Shown piece after piece: positions 49,859 through 58,804 of a DNA stretch of 64,000 nt. Source of the DNA: JBBQVZ01 sp963695975 (GTDB taxonomy: Bacteria; Actinomycetota; UBA4738; HRBIN12). The stretch is taken from assembly GCA_963695975.1 (NCBI GenBank), contig CAVOIB010000002.1, positions 124,001 to 188,000 on the forward strand, given 5' to 3'. The notes beneath the pieces were generated by a model. It was not told where the DNA came from and searched no databases. It worked only from the letters and a program-made list of their open reading frames with translations. How positions within the stretch are numbered: position 1 is the stretch's first letter; every line of letters begins with the position of its first letter. A program made the translations under genes and the position numbers.

Positions 49859-52273
49859 ATGGCCCGAACGGCGCAACCCGGGCAGCACGCGGCAGAGCGG
49901 CGCTTCGATCCGCTGACCGCGCTTCTGTTGGTACCTGTGATCGGCGGCGCTGCTGTGATCGTCGCCGCGCTCATCCTCCCGCCGTTCGCTGGGGCGGCAT
50001 TCGGCGCGAGGGAGGTTGACGCGCGTCTCACCCGGCTCGGGGCGAACTTCACGCACATCCCCCGCTTCCCCGAGCGCTCCACGATCTACGCCTCGGACGG
50101 CACGACGGTGCTCGCGACCCTCTACCTCGACAACCGGGAGATCACGGAGCTCGACGGCGTGAGCGAGATCGCTCGTCTGTCCGTGTTGGCCATCGAGGAC
50201 TCCCAGTTCTACGGGCATGGTCCGCTCGACTGGACCTCGCTCGTCCGGGCCCTCATGACCAACGCCGCGACCGGAGACGTGGTGCAAGGCGGGTCGACGA
50301 TCACGCAGCAGCTCGTCAAGAACGCAGTGACGGGAGACACATCGCAGACGTTCCAGCGGAAGTTCCAGGAGCTCGCGTTGGCGATCCGTGTGGAGCAGCG
50401 GTACACGAAGGACCAGATCCTGGCGCTCTACCTGAACGACATCTACTTCGGGAACGGCGTCTACGGCATCGGGACGGCGGCCGACTTCTACTTCCATGTC
50501 CCCGCTTCTCGCCTGAAGCTCACCCAGGGCGCGCTGCTTGCCGGGTTGATCCGCGCACCCTCGTACTATGACCCGCTCGCGCACCCTGTGAAGGCCAGGA
50601 TGCGTCGCAACGTGGTGCTCGACCGCCTCGGCGAGCTCGGATGGATCCCGCAGGAACGGATCGATCGCGCCAAACGCTCGCCCCTCGGCCTGGCTCCAGA
50701 TATCGGGCGGCTCGCGCTGCAGCAACCCCCGTTCTTCGTCACCTACATCACGCGTCAGATCGTCGCGGATACCGACGGGGAGTTCGACGCGTTCGGGAAG
50801 ACCGAGACGCAGCGACGCCGGCGGCTCTACGAGGGCGGTCTGCGCATCACGACCACGCTCGATCCTGGTTGGCAAGCCGCAGCCCAAGCGGTGGCGAGTG
50901 AGCCATACAGCGTCTCTGCGGCGAACCCCGGGTACCAACAGCATCCCGACACCGCGATCGTGTCAGTGGACACGGCAACCGGTGCGGTGCGCACGATGCT
51001 CTCCGGGCGTGACTATCAGCACGATCAACTGAACCTGGCCGACTCCCACAGACAGCCGGGATCTTCGTTCAAGCCCTTCACGCTTGTCGCGGCGTTCCGC
51101 GAAGGCATCCCGCCCGGCTCCGTCTTCTCGACGAAGTCACCCCTGTACCTGCCGCAGTGGGAGGGCAACTCGTGTTCCTGCGTGTCGAACGCGGAAGGAG
51201 CGGGCGATTCCGGCTACAAGAACCTGTGGGAGGCCACCGCCGATTCGATCAACGTCGTGTTCGCGCAGTTGATCCTGGAGGCGGGGCCCGACGCGGTGGT
51301 GAAGGCCGCCCACGACATGGGGATCAAGACCCAACTGGCGGCGGTGCCCTCGCTCACGCTCGGGACCGTCGACGTGACACCGATCGAGATGGCCGGCGCC
51401 TATCAGACGCTCGCGAACGACGGGAAGCACTGCGTCGAGTACACCGTCGCCAAGGTCGTCGACGATGGGGGGTTGTTGTACCGGCACAAGCCCGTCTGCA
51501 AGCAGGTCGTCGCGCCCGACATCGCCCACCTGGTCACGGCGATGCTTCAGGGGGTGGTGCAGCACGGCACGGGTACGGCGGCCACCCTGTCACCGTGGCC
51601 GGTCGCCGGGAAGACCGGGACGACCCAGGACTATTCGAACGCATGGTTCGTCGGCTACACGCGCCAGGTCGCTACGGCGGTGTGGGTGGGATTCCCGGGA
51701 ACCCCCGATCCGCTGTCGCTCTACTTCGGCCAGTCGGTCTTCGGAGGCACGCTCGCGGCACCGATCTGGCACGACTACATGGCTCGCATCATGGTCGGGC
51801 TGCCCGCGCTCGGCTTCCCGTCTCCGCCCGCGCCCGAGGTTGGCACGATCCCCGACGTCCTCGGATCGAAGTCCGAGCGCGCGCAGAACATGCTCTCCGC
51901 CGCGAACTTCACCCCCAAGGTCGACGTGGTCGACTCCGCGCTGCCGAAGGGAACGGTGGTGACGCAGACGCCCGCCGGAGGGACGTCCGCCCAGCTCGGA
52001 GCGCTCGTGACGATCGAGGTCAGTAGCGGCGTGCCGGCCGAGGTGAAGGTCGCGGACGTGGTCGGGATGTCGGTCGACGAGGCGACGAAGGCACTCGAGC
52101 AGGCGGGCTTCGTCGTCGACACCGTCGAACGACACGTGAGCGACCCCGCCAAGGCCGGCTACGTCTTGGCGCAAAACCCGGCCGCAGGGATGAAAGCGCT
52201 CCAGGGGACCACGATCACGCTCACGGTCGGAAGCGAAGGCACTCCCTCGCCTTCGTCGACGCCCGGTCCTTAG
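49859..52273 (+). CDS. Class A penicillin-binding protein (PBP1A/PonA type) with two PASTA domains
   Basis: 804 residues from ATG 49859. One membrane span (18-45). Glycosyltransferase: catalytic Glu113 in AIEDSQFYGHG, GGSTITQQLVKN, LALAIRVEQRYTKDQILALYLNDIYFGNG. Transpeptidase: Ser402 in GSSFKPF, SxN as DSINVVF, Lys585 in GKTGTTQDYSNAWFVGYT. Two PASTA repeats at the C terminus (IPDVLGSKSERAQNMLSAAN and VADVVGMSVDEATKALEQAG). It polymerises and cross-links peptidoglycan at the outer membrane face. A short Ser/Pro end follows. It overlaps the convergent yqeY-like gene by 4 nt. Confidence 0.93.
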   Translation: MARTAQPGQHAAERRFDPLTALLLVPVIGGAAVIVAALILPPFAGAAFGAREVDARLTRLGANFTHIPRFPERSTIYASDGTTVLATLYLDNREITELDGVSEIARLSVLAIEDSQFYGHGPLDWTSLVRALMTNAATGDVVQGGSTITQQLVKNAVTGDTSQTFQRKFQELALAIRVEQRYTKDQILALYLNDIYFGNGVYGIGTAADFYFHVPASRLKLTQGALLAGLIRAPSYYDPLAHPVKARMRRNVVLDRLGELGWIPQERIDRAKRSPLGLAPDIGRLALQQPPFFVTYITRQIVADTDGEFDAFGKTETQRRRRLYEGGLRITTTLDPGWQAAAQAVASEPYSVSAANPGYQQHPDTAIVSVDTATGAVRTMLSGRDYQHDQLNLADSHRQPGSSFKPFTLVAAFREGIPPGSVFSTKSPLYLPQWEGNSCSCVSNAEGAGDSGYKNLWEATADSINVVFAQLILEAGPDAVVKAAHDMGIKTQLAAVPSLTLGTVDVTPIEMAGAYQTLANDGKHCVEYTVAKVVDDGGLLYRHKPVCKQVVAPDIAHLVTAMLQGVVQHGTGTAATLSPWPVAGKTGTTQDYSNAWFVGYTRQVATAVWVGFPGTPDPLSLYFGQSVFGGTLAAPIWHDYMARIMVGLPALGFPSPPAPEVGTIPDVLGSKSERAQNMLSAANFTPKVDVVDSALPKGTVVTQTPAGGTSAQLGALVTIEVSSGVPAEVKVADVVGMSVDEATKALEQAGFVVDTVERHVSDPAKAGYVLAQNPAAGMKALQGTTITLTVGSEGTPSPSSTPGP

Positions 52274-52728
52274 GTGTCTCCCAGACGCGCGTGGACCTTC
52301 TCCTGGACGACCTTCCCGTCGACCTGTCCCTTGGCCTTCGACATGACGAACCCCATCACCTTGCCCATCTCCTTGCCGGTGGTGGCGCCGGTCGACGCGA
52401 TCGCATCATCGACCAGCGCGTCGATAGCCTCCTCGGATAGCTGGGTAGGCGCATACACCTCGAGGACCTCGCGCTCGGCGCGCTCCTTGTCGGCCAGCTC
52501 GACCCTTCCGGCGCTATCGAATGCCTCGATCGACTCTGACCGCTTCTTGACCTCTTTGCTCGCAACCTCACGGACCTCATCGTCGGAGAGCTCATGTTGG
52601 AGCTCGATCTCCTTGTTCTTGATCCCTGCAACGAGCATCCGCAGCGCCCCCAGTCGAACCTTGTCTCCGGCTTTCAGCGCCTGGTGCATCTGCGTCTGGA
52701 TCTCGTCCTTCAGTCCCGACCCGCTCAC
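52270..52728 (-). CDS. GatB/YqeY-domain protein
   Basis: 152 residues, the usual length. LKDEIQTQMHQALKAGDKVRLGALRMLVAGIKNKEIE at the start, SKEVKKRSESIEAFDSAGR, EVLEVYAPTQLSEEAI and TGKEMGKVMGFVMSKAKGQVDGKVVQE are YqeY blocks. The family resembles the tRNA-binding tail of GatB and its role is not settled. GTG start with GGGAGG 7 nt upstream, so this gene is leadered, unlike the divergent phosphoesterase. Confidence 0.9.
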   Translation of the reverse strand: MSGSGLKDEIQTQMHQALKAGDKVRLGALRMLVAGIKNKEIELQHELSDDEVREVASKEVKKRSESIEAFDSAGRVELADKERAEREVLEVYAPTQLSEEAIDALVDDAIASTGATTGKEMGKVMGFVMSKAKGQVDGKVVQEKVHARLGDT

Positions 52729-52734
52729 TACACT
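52729..52734 (+). promoter_or_regulatory. -10 box (TACACT) of a leaderless start, metallophosphoesterase
   Basis: TACACT, 8 nt before ATG 52743. It begins 1 nt past the yqeY start codon and overlaps that gene's leader on the other strand. Confidence 0.45.
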
Positions 52735-52742
52735 GCCTCCCG

Positions 52743-53633
52743 ATGTTCGCCCGGATCCTGCTCGCGATCGTGCTCGTCGGCGCCTGCTGTGTCGTATGGG
52801 GGATCGCCGTCGAGCGTCGTCGGTACCGGCTCGTGCGGCACCGTCTCGACATCCTACCGGCGGGTGCCGCCCCGCTCACCGTCATGCACCTGTCTGATCT
52901 CCATTTCGTGCGGAAGGATCCGGGAAAGGCGCGGTTCCTCGCGACGCTCCCCGAGACCGACGTCACCGTGATCACCGGCGACCTCCTCGCCGAGCCCGAG
53001 GCGGTGGAGACGACGGTCGCCTCCGTTCGGCCGGTCCGAGGACGCCTCGCGTCGTGGTTCGTGCTCGGCTCGAACGATTACTTCGTGCCGAGGCCGCTCA
53101 ACTACCTCGCCTACTTCCGGCCAACGCGGAGAAAACGGCGAGCGAGGGCCGGGCGCGCGCGCGACCTCATCACTCAGCTCGTCGCCGAGGGATGGGAGGA
53201 CCTGACGAACATCAGGCGGCCCGTGGACTTAGATGGGTTGCCGGTCGAGCTACTGGGGCTCGACGACGCGCACATCGAACGGCACGATCTGCGGATCGCG
53301 CCCAGACAGGCGCCGGATCGCTTCGGGTTCGCCGTGATGCACTCGCCGGACTCCGCACCGGAGACTGCGGCGCTCGGGTACGACCTCCTCGTCGCCGGAC
53401 ATACCCACGGGGGCCAAGTGTGCCTGCCGGGGATCGGCGCCTTGATCACGAACTGTTCCCTCCCGACGCGGTTGGTCAGCGGGTTGATCAGGATGGGTAC
53501 CGCGATCGCCTACGTCTCGCCCGGCCTCGGCACCAGCAAATACGCCCCGTTCCGCTTCTTCTGTCGCCCAGAAGCGACCCTGCTTGAGCTCCACCCGGAA
53601 CCCTCCCGGATCGGGCCAACGGCGAGCCGCTAG
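52743..53633 (+). CDS. Membrane-anchored metallophosphoesterase (YkuE/YaeI-like)
   Basis: 296 residues. An N-terminal span (3-20) anchors the protein. Metal motifs: LSDLHFVRKD, ITGDLL, LGSNDYF (GND in place of GNHD), MHSPDS and AGHTHGGQVCLPG. This order is that of the calcineurin-like family near YkuE/YaeI, which hydrolyses UDP-diacylglucosamine or related lipids. The His-to-Ser change in GNHD removes one usual residue. A basic insert RPTRRKRRARAGRAR (about 125-140) could contact nucleic acid or lipid. It ends 14 nt before the tRNA-Pro. Confidence 0.85.
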   Translation: MFARILLAIVLVGACCVVWGIAVERRRYRLVRHRLDILPAGAAPLTVMHLSDLHFVRKDPGKARFLATLPETDVTVITGDLLAEPEAVETTVASVRPVRGRLASWFVLGSNDYFVPRPLNYLAYFRPTRRKRRARAGRARDLITQLVAEGWEDLTNIRRPVDLDGLPVELLGLDDAHIERHDLRIAPRQAPDRFGFAVMHSPDSAPETAALGYDLLVAGHTHGGQVCLPGIGALITNCSLPTRLVSGLIRMGTAIAYVSPGLGTSKYAPFRFFCRPEATLLELHPEPSRIGPTASR

Positions 53634-53647
53634 ACTGGCTCACCGCT

Positions 53648-53724
53648 CGGGACGTAGCGCAGCTTGGTAGCGCGCAGCGTTCGGGACGCTGAGGTCGCGG
53701 GTTCAAATCCCGCCGTCCCGACCA
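53648..53724 (+). tRNA. tRNA-Pro (anticodon CGG), CCA encoded
   Basis: The acceptor arms CGGGACG (53648-53654) and CGTCCCG (53714-53720) pair fully, with C1-G72 as in bacterial tRNA-Pro. Anticodon arm CAGCG-TTCGGGA-CGCTG puts CGG at positions 34-36. The T arm is GCGGGTTCAAATCCCGC. A discriminator A and encoded CCA end the gene. 77 nt. Confidence 0.95.
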
Positions 53725-53729
53725 GGGCG

Positions 53730-53770
53730 AACGGTGATGAGGGCGGACCCCGGTCCGCCCTCGACCGTTT
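53730..53770 (+). terminator. Long hairpin after tRNA-Pro
   Basis: GAGGGCGGAC (53739-53748) pairs with GTCCGCCCTC (53753-53762), and outside it AACGGT pairs with ACCGTT (53764-53769), with a small internal bulge. TTT follows. It fits a terminator for the tRNA. The remaining bases to 53864 show nothing clear. Confidence 0.65.
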
Positions 53771-53864
53771 GACGAAGCCCCTCCGCGCGGCTAGCCTCGA
53801 AGCCGGTGGGCTCCGGTGACGGAGCCTTTCGTCTATCCGATATCCGCCGGCACCTTGGGGGCAG

Positions 53865-54911
53865 ATGACCGGGAAACGCAAGCGCACGCTGCGGCTGATA
53901 TCGGCCGCCTTGCTCGTCGTTCCCGCACTCGTCCTCTCCGTCTCCGTGTCGTCGGCCGCTCCGTCGAAGCAAGACGTCGAGGCGGCCAAGGCCAAGCTCG
54001 ACGACATGAACCGACAGCTGGATCAGCTGGTCGAGCTCTACAACCAAGCGCAGATCCGACTCCAGGACACCCAGACACGGCTGGATGAAGCGCAGCACGC
54101 CAAGGAATCCGCCGAGGCCGCAGAGGCTCGAGCGCGATCGGCTCTGGGCAAACGCGCCATCGCGGCCTACACGGGGATGGGTTCGCAGCTCGACGTCTTG
54201 CTGGGCGCAGAGAGCTTCACCGAGTTCTCCGACCGCCTGCAGTTCATGGGAGCGCTTGCGCAGAACGACGCTGACCTCGCCGCTCAGGCCGCGACGGCCG
54301 GGCAGAAAGCCCACTGGGCCGCCGGGCGATACGCCGACGCGTTGAAGGAGCGACAGGCGATCGTCGACGAGTTGTCCGGTCGTAAGAGCGAGATCGTGTC
54401 CCGCATCGCGGATCAGCAGGCCTACTACGACAAGCTAAGCGCGAGCTACAAGCACGCGCTCGCGGCCGCTGCTGCTGCTGCGGCCGCCGCCGCTCCTTCC
54501 GGAATCTCGAGCGGATCGAGCGGCGGTAGCGTGTTCGTGCCGCCGCAGAACGCGTCGGCCGCGCAGATCGCGATCGCCGCCGCGGAGTCGGCCATCGGAA
54601 CGACCTACGTCTTCGCGTCGGCCGACCCGAGCGTCGGATTCGACTGCTCGGGCCTTGTGATGTGGTCCTACGCCCAGGCAGGGGTCTACCTGCCGCACTC
54701 GTCGGAGATGATGTACTCGATGCTCCCTCACCTCTCGCAGAGCGAGTTGGTACCAGGCGACCTCGTGTTCTTCTACACGCCGGTGAGTCACGTGGGCATC
54801 TACCTCGGCGGAAGTTCGATGATCGATGCGAGCCACCCCGGCCCCGGTGGCGAGGTGGCGATCCGAACGATCTACTGGGACTACTTCGTCGGTGGCGGCC
54901 GGATCGGCTAG
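53865..54911 (+). CDS. NlpC/P60 peptidoglycan hydrolase with coiled-coil N terminus
   Basis: 348 residues. A signal peptide ends LSVSVSSAAP (about residue 28). Residues 30-190 are a long coiled coil (AAKAKLDDMNRQLDQLVELYNQAQIRLQDTQTRLDEAQ), as in RipA/SagA-type enzymes that are held inactive or recruited by FtsEX-like partners. An alanine-rich hinge (about 199-213) precedes the NlpC/P60 domain: Cys261 in FDCSGLVMWSYAQAG, His309 in PVSHVGIYLGG and a third polar residue in DASHPG. It should cut the stem peptide between residues 2 and 3 or the D-Glu-DAP bond. GGGG lies before the ATG. Confidence 0.9.
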   Translation: MTGKRKRTLRLISAALLVVPALVLSVSVSSAAPSKQDVEAAKAKLDDMNRQLDQLVELYNQAQIRLQDTQTRLDEAQHAKESAEAAEARARSALGKRAIAAYTGMGSQLDVLLGAESFTEFSDRLQFMGALAQNDADLAAQAATAGQKAHWAAGRYADALKERQAIVDELSGRKSEIVSRIADQQAYYDKLSASYKHALAAAAAAAAAAAPSGISSGSSGGSVFVPPQNASAAQIAIAAAESAIGTTYVFASADPSVGFDCSGLVMWSYAQAGVYLPHSSEMMYSMLPHLSQSELVPGDLVFFYTPVSHVGIYLGGSSMIDASHPGPGGEVAIRTIYWDYFVGGGRIG

Positions 54912-55129
54912 TCGTCGACGATCTCCAGATCCCTGAGTCGAGTCTCTGCCTGATCGATCAGCGCGTCGTTACCGATCGCCCGCGCGGCATCGCGCGCACG
55001 CTCCAACAGCGCGCGAGCTTGCCCCGCGCGGACATCGCCCCGCTCGGCCGTTGCGTACTTCAGCTTCTCGTCCGCCTTCACGATCAGCTCGAAGATCTCG
55101 TTCGGTTCCGTAGGGAGTTCCTCGGTCAT
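54908..55129 (-). CDS. Small helical protein, 73 residues, downstream of the cyclase fusion
   Basis: ATG 55129 has AGGAGG 5 nt upstream and lies 8 nt after the stop of the cyclase fusion, so it is the last gene of that operon. The product is soluble, acidic and all-helical by pattern: NEIFELIVKADEKLKYATAERG, QARALLERARDAARAIGNDALIDQAETRLRDLE, resembling a single TPR-like helix pair. No family is recognised. It may bind the TPR-like region of the upstream protein; this is inference. The stop overlaps the NlpC gene end by 4 nt. Confidence 0.65.
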   Translation of the reverse strand: MTEELPTEPNEIFELIVKADEKLKYATAERGDVRAGQARALLERARDAARAIGNDALIDQAETRLRDLEIVDD

Positions 55130-55137
55130 GTCGCCTC

Positions 55138-58100
55138 CTATGCCCTCGGGGATGAAGGATCGACGACGAGATCCGCGAACGACGGTGAGGACTTGCCGAA
55201 CTCCCACCAGCCATGGAGCCAGGGCTTGACGATGGCGAGGCTTCGCCCATAGACGAGCGGGATCACGGCCACGCGATCCGCGACCGCCATGCGGTCCGCC
55301 TCGTGGAATAGCTCCAGCCGTCCACGGTCGCTCCGCTCCTGCCGCGCCCGTTCGATGAGTTCGTCGAACGGCGCGTGAGCGAACCCCCCCTCGTTCGTCC
55401 GGCTGTCCGATTGGAAGAGCAGGCGAAGGAAGTATTCCGGATCTCCGTATCCGGGAAGCCACCCCGTGAAGTAGATGGGCGCGACCTCCACCGGCCGGGG
55501 GGGCAACGCGTTCACGCTCCATGTCCGCACCTCGACCACCACCCGAAGCACCTCCCGCCAGGCGTCAACCACCGCCTCGAGGACGGGGACATCGTCGTCC
55601 AGGCATGCCAGGCGGAGCACGCCGTCAAAGCCGGAGCGTTGCAGATGCTCTCGCGCGATGTCCGGCTCGAGTCGGAGTGCGATATCGGGGGTGTGCCCCT
55701 GCAACGCTGGCGGCACGATCCCGCCGGTGGCGACCACCATGTTCATCGGCACGACCTCCGCCAGCCGCTCGCGGTCGATCGCGTGCGCGAGCGCCAAGCG
55801 CAGATCGAGGTTCGACGTCACCGGGCTCACATGGTCGAACGCGAGGTAGCCGGACCACGCGGCGCCGCCCAGCGTCGCGTCGGGAACGTTAGGCGGCATC
55901 AGGTCCGCGAGTCGCGGTGTGTAACGGACCGCGACCATGTCCAGCTCGTCGCGCGCGTACCGACCGACCGCATCGCCGATAGATGAGCGGGAGAACTCGA
56001 CCCGTGCGACGTTCCCCCGGCGCGCGTCGCGGTAGCCGGGTCGCCGTTCGAGCACGACCTCGTCGTCGTCGCGGTAAGCGATCTCGAACGGGCCGCTCAC
56101 GACCTGACGACCCGCGATCCAAGCGTCACCGTCATGTTCGATCGCATGACGCGGTTGCGGTCCCGCATCGGGTCGGTTGACCACGCTCATGAAATACGGA
56201 GCCGGCGCGCTCAGACGGAATTCGACCGTGCGATCGTCGAGCGCCCGCACACCCACCTCGTTGAGACCGGCTCCGCGGCCCAGGTACGCGTCCAGCCCAT
56301 GCTCCAGCACGAAGTAGATGGCGACCGATGAGCCGGGTGCGTCGGGGTTCAGCACCCGCTTGATCCCGAACTCGACGTCGTGGGCAGTGAGCGGCTCCCC
56401 ATCGGACCAGGTCAGTCCGTCACGGAGGTGGAAGACGTAACGCAATCCGTCGTCGGCGATCTCCCACCGATCGGCGAGCGATGGGACGATCGTCCGTTCA
56501 GGCCATGCCTCAACCAGACGATCGAACAACTGCATACAGAGTTGGATGTTGGGCCATGCGATCGCGGACCTCGGGTCCGGGTCGTTCGGGAGGAAGCTCG
56601 TCGCCACGAGGAGCGTGGCGGTCGGCGTGACGGCGGATGCCTCCGGCGGGCTCCAGTGCCCGAAGGCCTGTTGGAACGTGTCGTTCGCCTCGGCGAACCG
56701 GAGCGACATGTGGAGGGCGAGCGCCAGCTTGAACAGCACGAGCGCCACTTCTCGCGCCTCACCGCGTCGCTCGAGGATCGGGACGAGTTCGCGGTAGTGG
56801 TCGATCGCCTCATCGAGCGCGTACTCCTGTCGCGCGCGATCGCCGGCTATGGAGAGGTAAGAGGCAGCCTTCTCCTCGTCGTAGCCCGCGAGCCAATGAT
56901 GGGCGAGGATGCCGGCGACCTCATCAAGACGGTCGGCGTTCCGCTCTTCGATCCACCGCGCCGCATCCCGGTGCAGTCGCGTGCGCTCCCCGCCCACGAG
57001 CGTTCGATAGGCGGCCTCTTGGATCAGGGCATGCTTGAATCGGTACTCGGGATCCGGCCAGCGCCGTCCTTCGCGCACCAGGTCCAACCGCAGGAGGTCA
57101 TGGATCGCCGCACGGACGTCGGTGTCACCGGGCGAGACGGCCTCCAGCAGAGGTGATCCGAACTGCCTGCCCAGGACAGACGCGGCGACGAGCACATCCC
57201 TCGATGCGGGCGCCAGTCGGTCGATCCGGGCGAGGAGCACCTTTTCGACCGTCGCCGGCACCTCCACCGCAACCGCATGATCGAACCGCCACCCCTCGGG
57301 CACACGCACGAGCGCACCGGCGTCTCCGAGAGAGCGGATGAGCTCCTCCATGAAGAATGGGTTCCCCTCGGCCGGCTCCAGGATCCGCCGTTCCATCTCG
57401 TCCGGGAGGGTTCCCTTCCCGACCAGCGCGTGCAGTAGATCGTGTCCGGCGTCACCGCTCAACGCCTCCAACGCGACCGACGTTGTTCGGTGGGAGAACT
57501 CGCGTTCCGCCGCCTCCTTCAAGCGCCACGCAGGGTGGTCACGCTCCAGCCTCGTCGTCAGGACGAGCAGGATCGCCGCCTCCTCCGTATCGGCGAACGC
57601 GCGCTCCAAGAGCTGCAGCGAAGTCGCGTCCGCCCAGTGCAGGTCCTCGATCGCGATCGCAACGGGACCATCCTCAGCCAGTCGTGTGATGAGTGCCCTC
57701 ACCACCTCGAACGTGCGGTATTGCAGCGCCTCGGGAGATAACTCACTCAGACGTGATCCGGTGTCGGGGTCGAGCGGGAGGCCTAGGAGCCCGCCGAGGT
57801 AGGGAAGGACCTCGGAGGCACGATCCCCGAACAGCGCGTCCACCGACCGGCGAAGCGCGACGCGCACGCGCAGCTCGGGGTCATCGGCCTGCACCCCGAG
57901 CCACGAGCGCAACAGGTCCTGGAACGGCAAGTAGGGAAGCGCCCCGCCGTACGAGACGCATCGTCCATCGAGCCACAACGCGCGGCCATGCGCAGCGCGC
58001 CCGTCGATGAATCGTTCGCGGAGCGCCGAGACCAGCCGGGTCTTGCCGATCCCGGGTTCACCGACGACGAACAGGATGCCTCCCGACCCTTCGAGTGCCG

Positions 58101-58788
58101 CCGCGACGGCGCCGGCGCCCGCCTCGAGCTCCTGGTCCCGCCCGACCATCGGTGCGTGAACGTCGTCGAAGCCACGGAGTCGACCGGGCTCGGCCACGAC
58201 ACCTTCGACGGTGTACGCGGTCACTGGCTCCGCCTTGCCTTTGAGCTCAAGCGCTCGCGGCTCTCCCCAGTCGAAGAGCGGTTCGCTCAGACGCCGGGTC
58301 GCATCGCCCACGAGGACCATGCCTGGCTCAGCCTGCGACTGCAGCCGCGCCGCGGTGTTCACGGCATCTCCAAGAGCGGCGAACTCAACCCGGGCGCCGC
58401 CGCCGATCGCGCCGACCACGACCATCCCCGTCTGAACCCCCACGCGGACGCCGAACCCGGCGATCCCCCACGCGTCTTCTACCTCGCGACCGTAGTCGGA
58501 GATCTCGTCGACGATACGCAGCGCAGCCCGGACCGCCCGCTCGGGATCGTCTTCATGGGCCACGGGCGCGCCGAACAACGCGAGCACGCCGTCGCCCGCG
58601 AGATCCTTCACGGTTCCGCCGAACGCCTCGACCGAGGCGACCGTCCGAGCGATCGCGTCGCCGACGATGAGTTTCAGTTCCTCGATGTCGAGTCGCTCGC
58701 CGAGCGCGGTCGAACCCACGAGATCAGCGAAGAGCGCGGTGATCTCTCGCCGCTCGTCGCGCATCTCAGAAAGGTCGATATCAGGCAC
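55138..58788 (-). CDS. Class III nucleotide cyclase fused to STAND ATPase, helical repeats and an SBP5 peptide-binding domain
   Basis: 1216 residues from GTG 58788. Residues 10-190: class III cyclase with metal Asp22 (FADLVGST) and Asp66 (LAGDGVLALFG), Asn144 and Arg148 (GDAVNTAARLQ), so it looks active. 210-600: AAA_16/STAND ATPase, VGRDQE, Walker A GEPGIGKT (243-250), Walker B VAIAIEDLHWAD. 600-715: helical, TPR-like. 722-1210: an oligopeptide-binding SBP5 domain with GLRYVFHLRDGLTWSDGEPL, VVSGPFEIAYRDDDEVVLERR and LRLALAHAIDRERLAEVV. No signal peptide or span exists, so the SBP5 part is cytoplasmic. It likely senses a peptide or other ligand and sets cyclase activity. Second gene after the ADP-ribosylglycohydrolase. 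Confidence 0.85.
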   Translation of the reverse strand: MPDIDLSEMRDERREITALFADLVGSTALGERLDIEELKLIVGDAIARTVASVEAFGGTVKDLAGDGVLALFGAPVAHEDDPERAVRAALRIVDEISDYGREVEDAWGIAGFGVRVGVQTGMVVVGAIGGGARVEFAALGDAVNTAARLQSQAEPGMVLVGDATRRLSEPLFDWGEPRALELKGKAEPVTAYTVEGVVAEPGRLRGFDDVHAPMVGRDQELEAGAGAVAAALEGSGGILFVVGEPGIGKTRLVSALRERFIDGRAAHGRALWLDGRCVSYGGALPYLPFQDLLRSWLGVQADDPELRVRVALRRSVDALFGDRASEVLPYLGGLLGLPLDPDTGSRLSELSPEALQYRTFEVVRALITRLAEDGPVAIAIEDLHWADATSLQLLERAFADTEEAAILLVLTTRLERDHPAWRLKEAAEREFSHRTTSVALEALSGDAGHDLLHALVGKGTLPDEMERRILEPAEGNPFFMEELIRSLGDAGALVRVPEGWRFDHAVAVEVPATVEKVLLARIDRLAPASRDVLVAASVLGRQFGSPLLEAVSPGDTDVRAAIHDLLRLDLVREGRRWPDPEYRFKHALIQEAAYRTLVGGERTRLHRDAARWIEERNADRLDEVAGILAHHWLAGYDEEKAASYLSIAGDRARQEYALDEAIDHYRELVPILERRGEAREVALVLFKLALALHMSLRFAEANDTFQQAFGHWSPPEASAVTPTATLLVATSFLPNDPDPRSAIAWPNIQLCMQLFDRLVEAWPERTIVPSLADRWEIADDGLRYVFHLRDGLTWSDGEPLTAHDVEFGIKRVLNPDAPGSSVAIYFVLEHGLDAYLGRGAGLNEVGVRALDDRTVEFRLSAPAPYFMSVVNRPDAGPQPRHAIEHDGDAWIAGRQVVSGPFEIAYRDDDEVVLERRPGYRDARRGNVARVEFSRSSIGDAVGRYARDELDMVAVRYTPRLADLMPPNVPDATLGGAAWSGYLAFDHVSPVTSNLDLRLALAHAIDRERLAEVVPMNMVVATGGIVPPALQGHTPDIALRLEPDIAREHLQRSGFDGVLRLACLDDDVPVLEAVVDAWREVLRVVVEVRTWSVNALPPRPVEVAPIYFTGWLPGYGDPEYFLRLLFQSDSRTNEGGFAHAPFDELIERARQERSDRGRLELFHEADRMAVADRVAVIPLVYGRSLAIVKPWLHGWWEFGKSSPSFADLVVDPSSPRA

Positions 58789-58804
58789 CCGTGCATCCTC
58801 GCAG

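Noticed and set aside
53771..53864. A cyclic-di-AMP (ydaO-type) riboswitch before the NlpC/P60 gene
   Set aside because: Such riboswitches often precede these hydrolases, but the gap after the tRNA terminator is under 100 nt and shows no matching structure.
54461..54495. GCTGCTGCTGCG-type simple repeat
   Set aside because: It encodes the alanine hinge of the NlpC/P60 protein and has no array structure.
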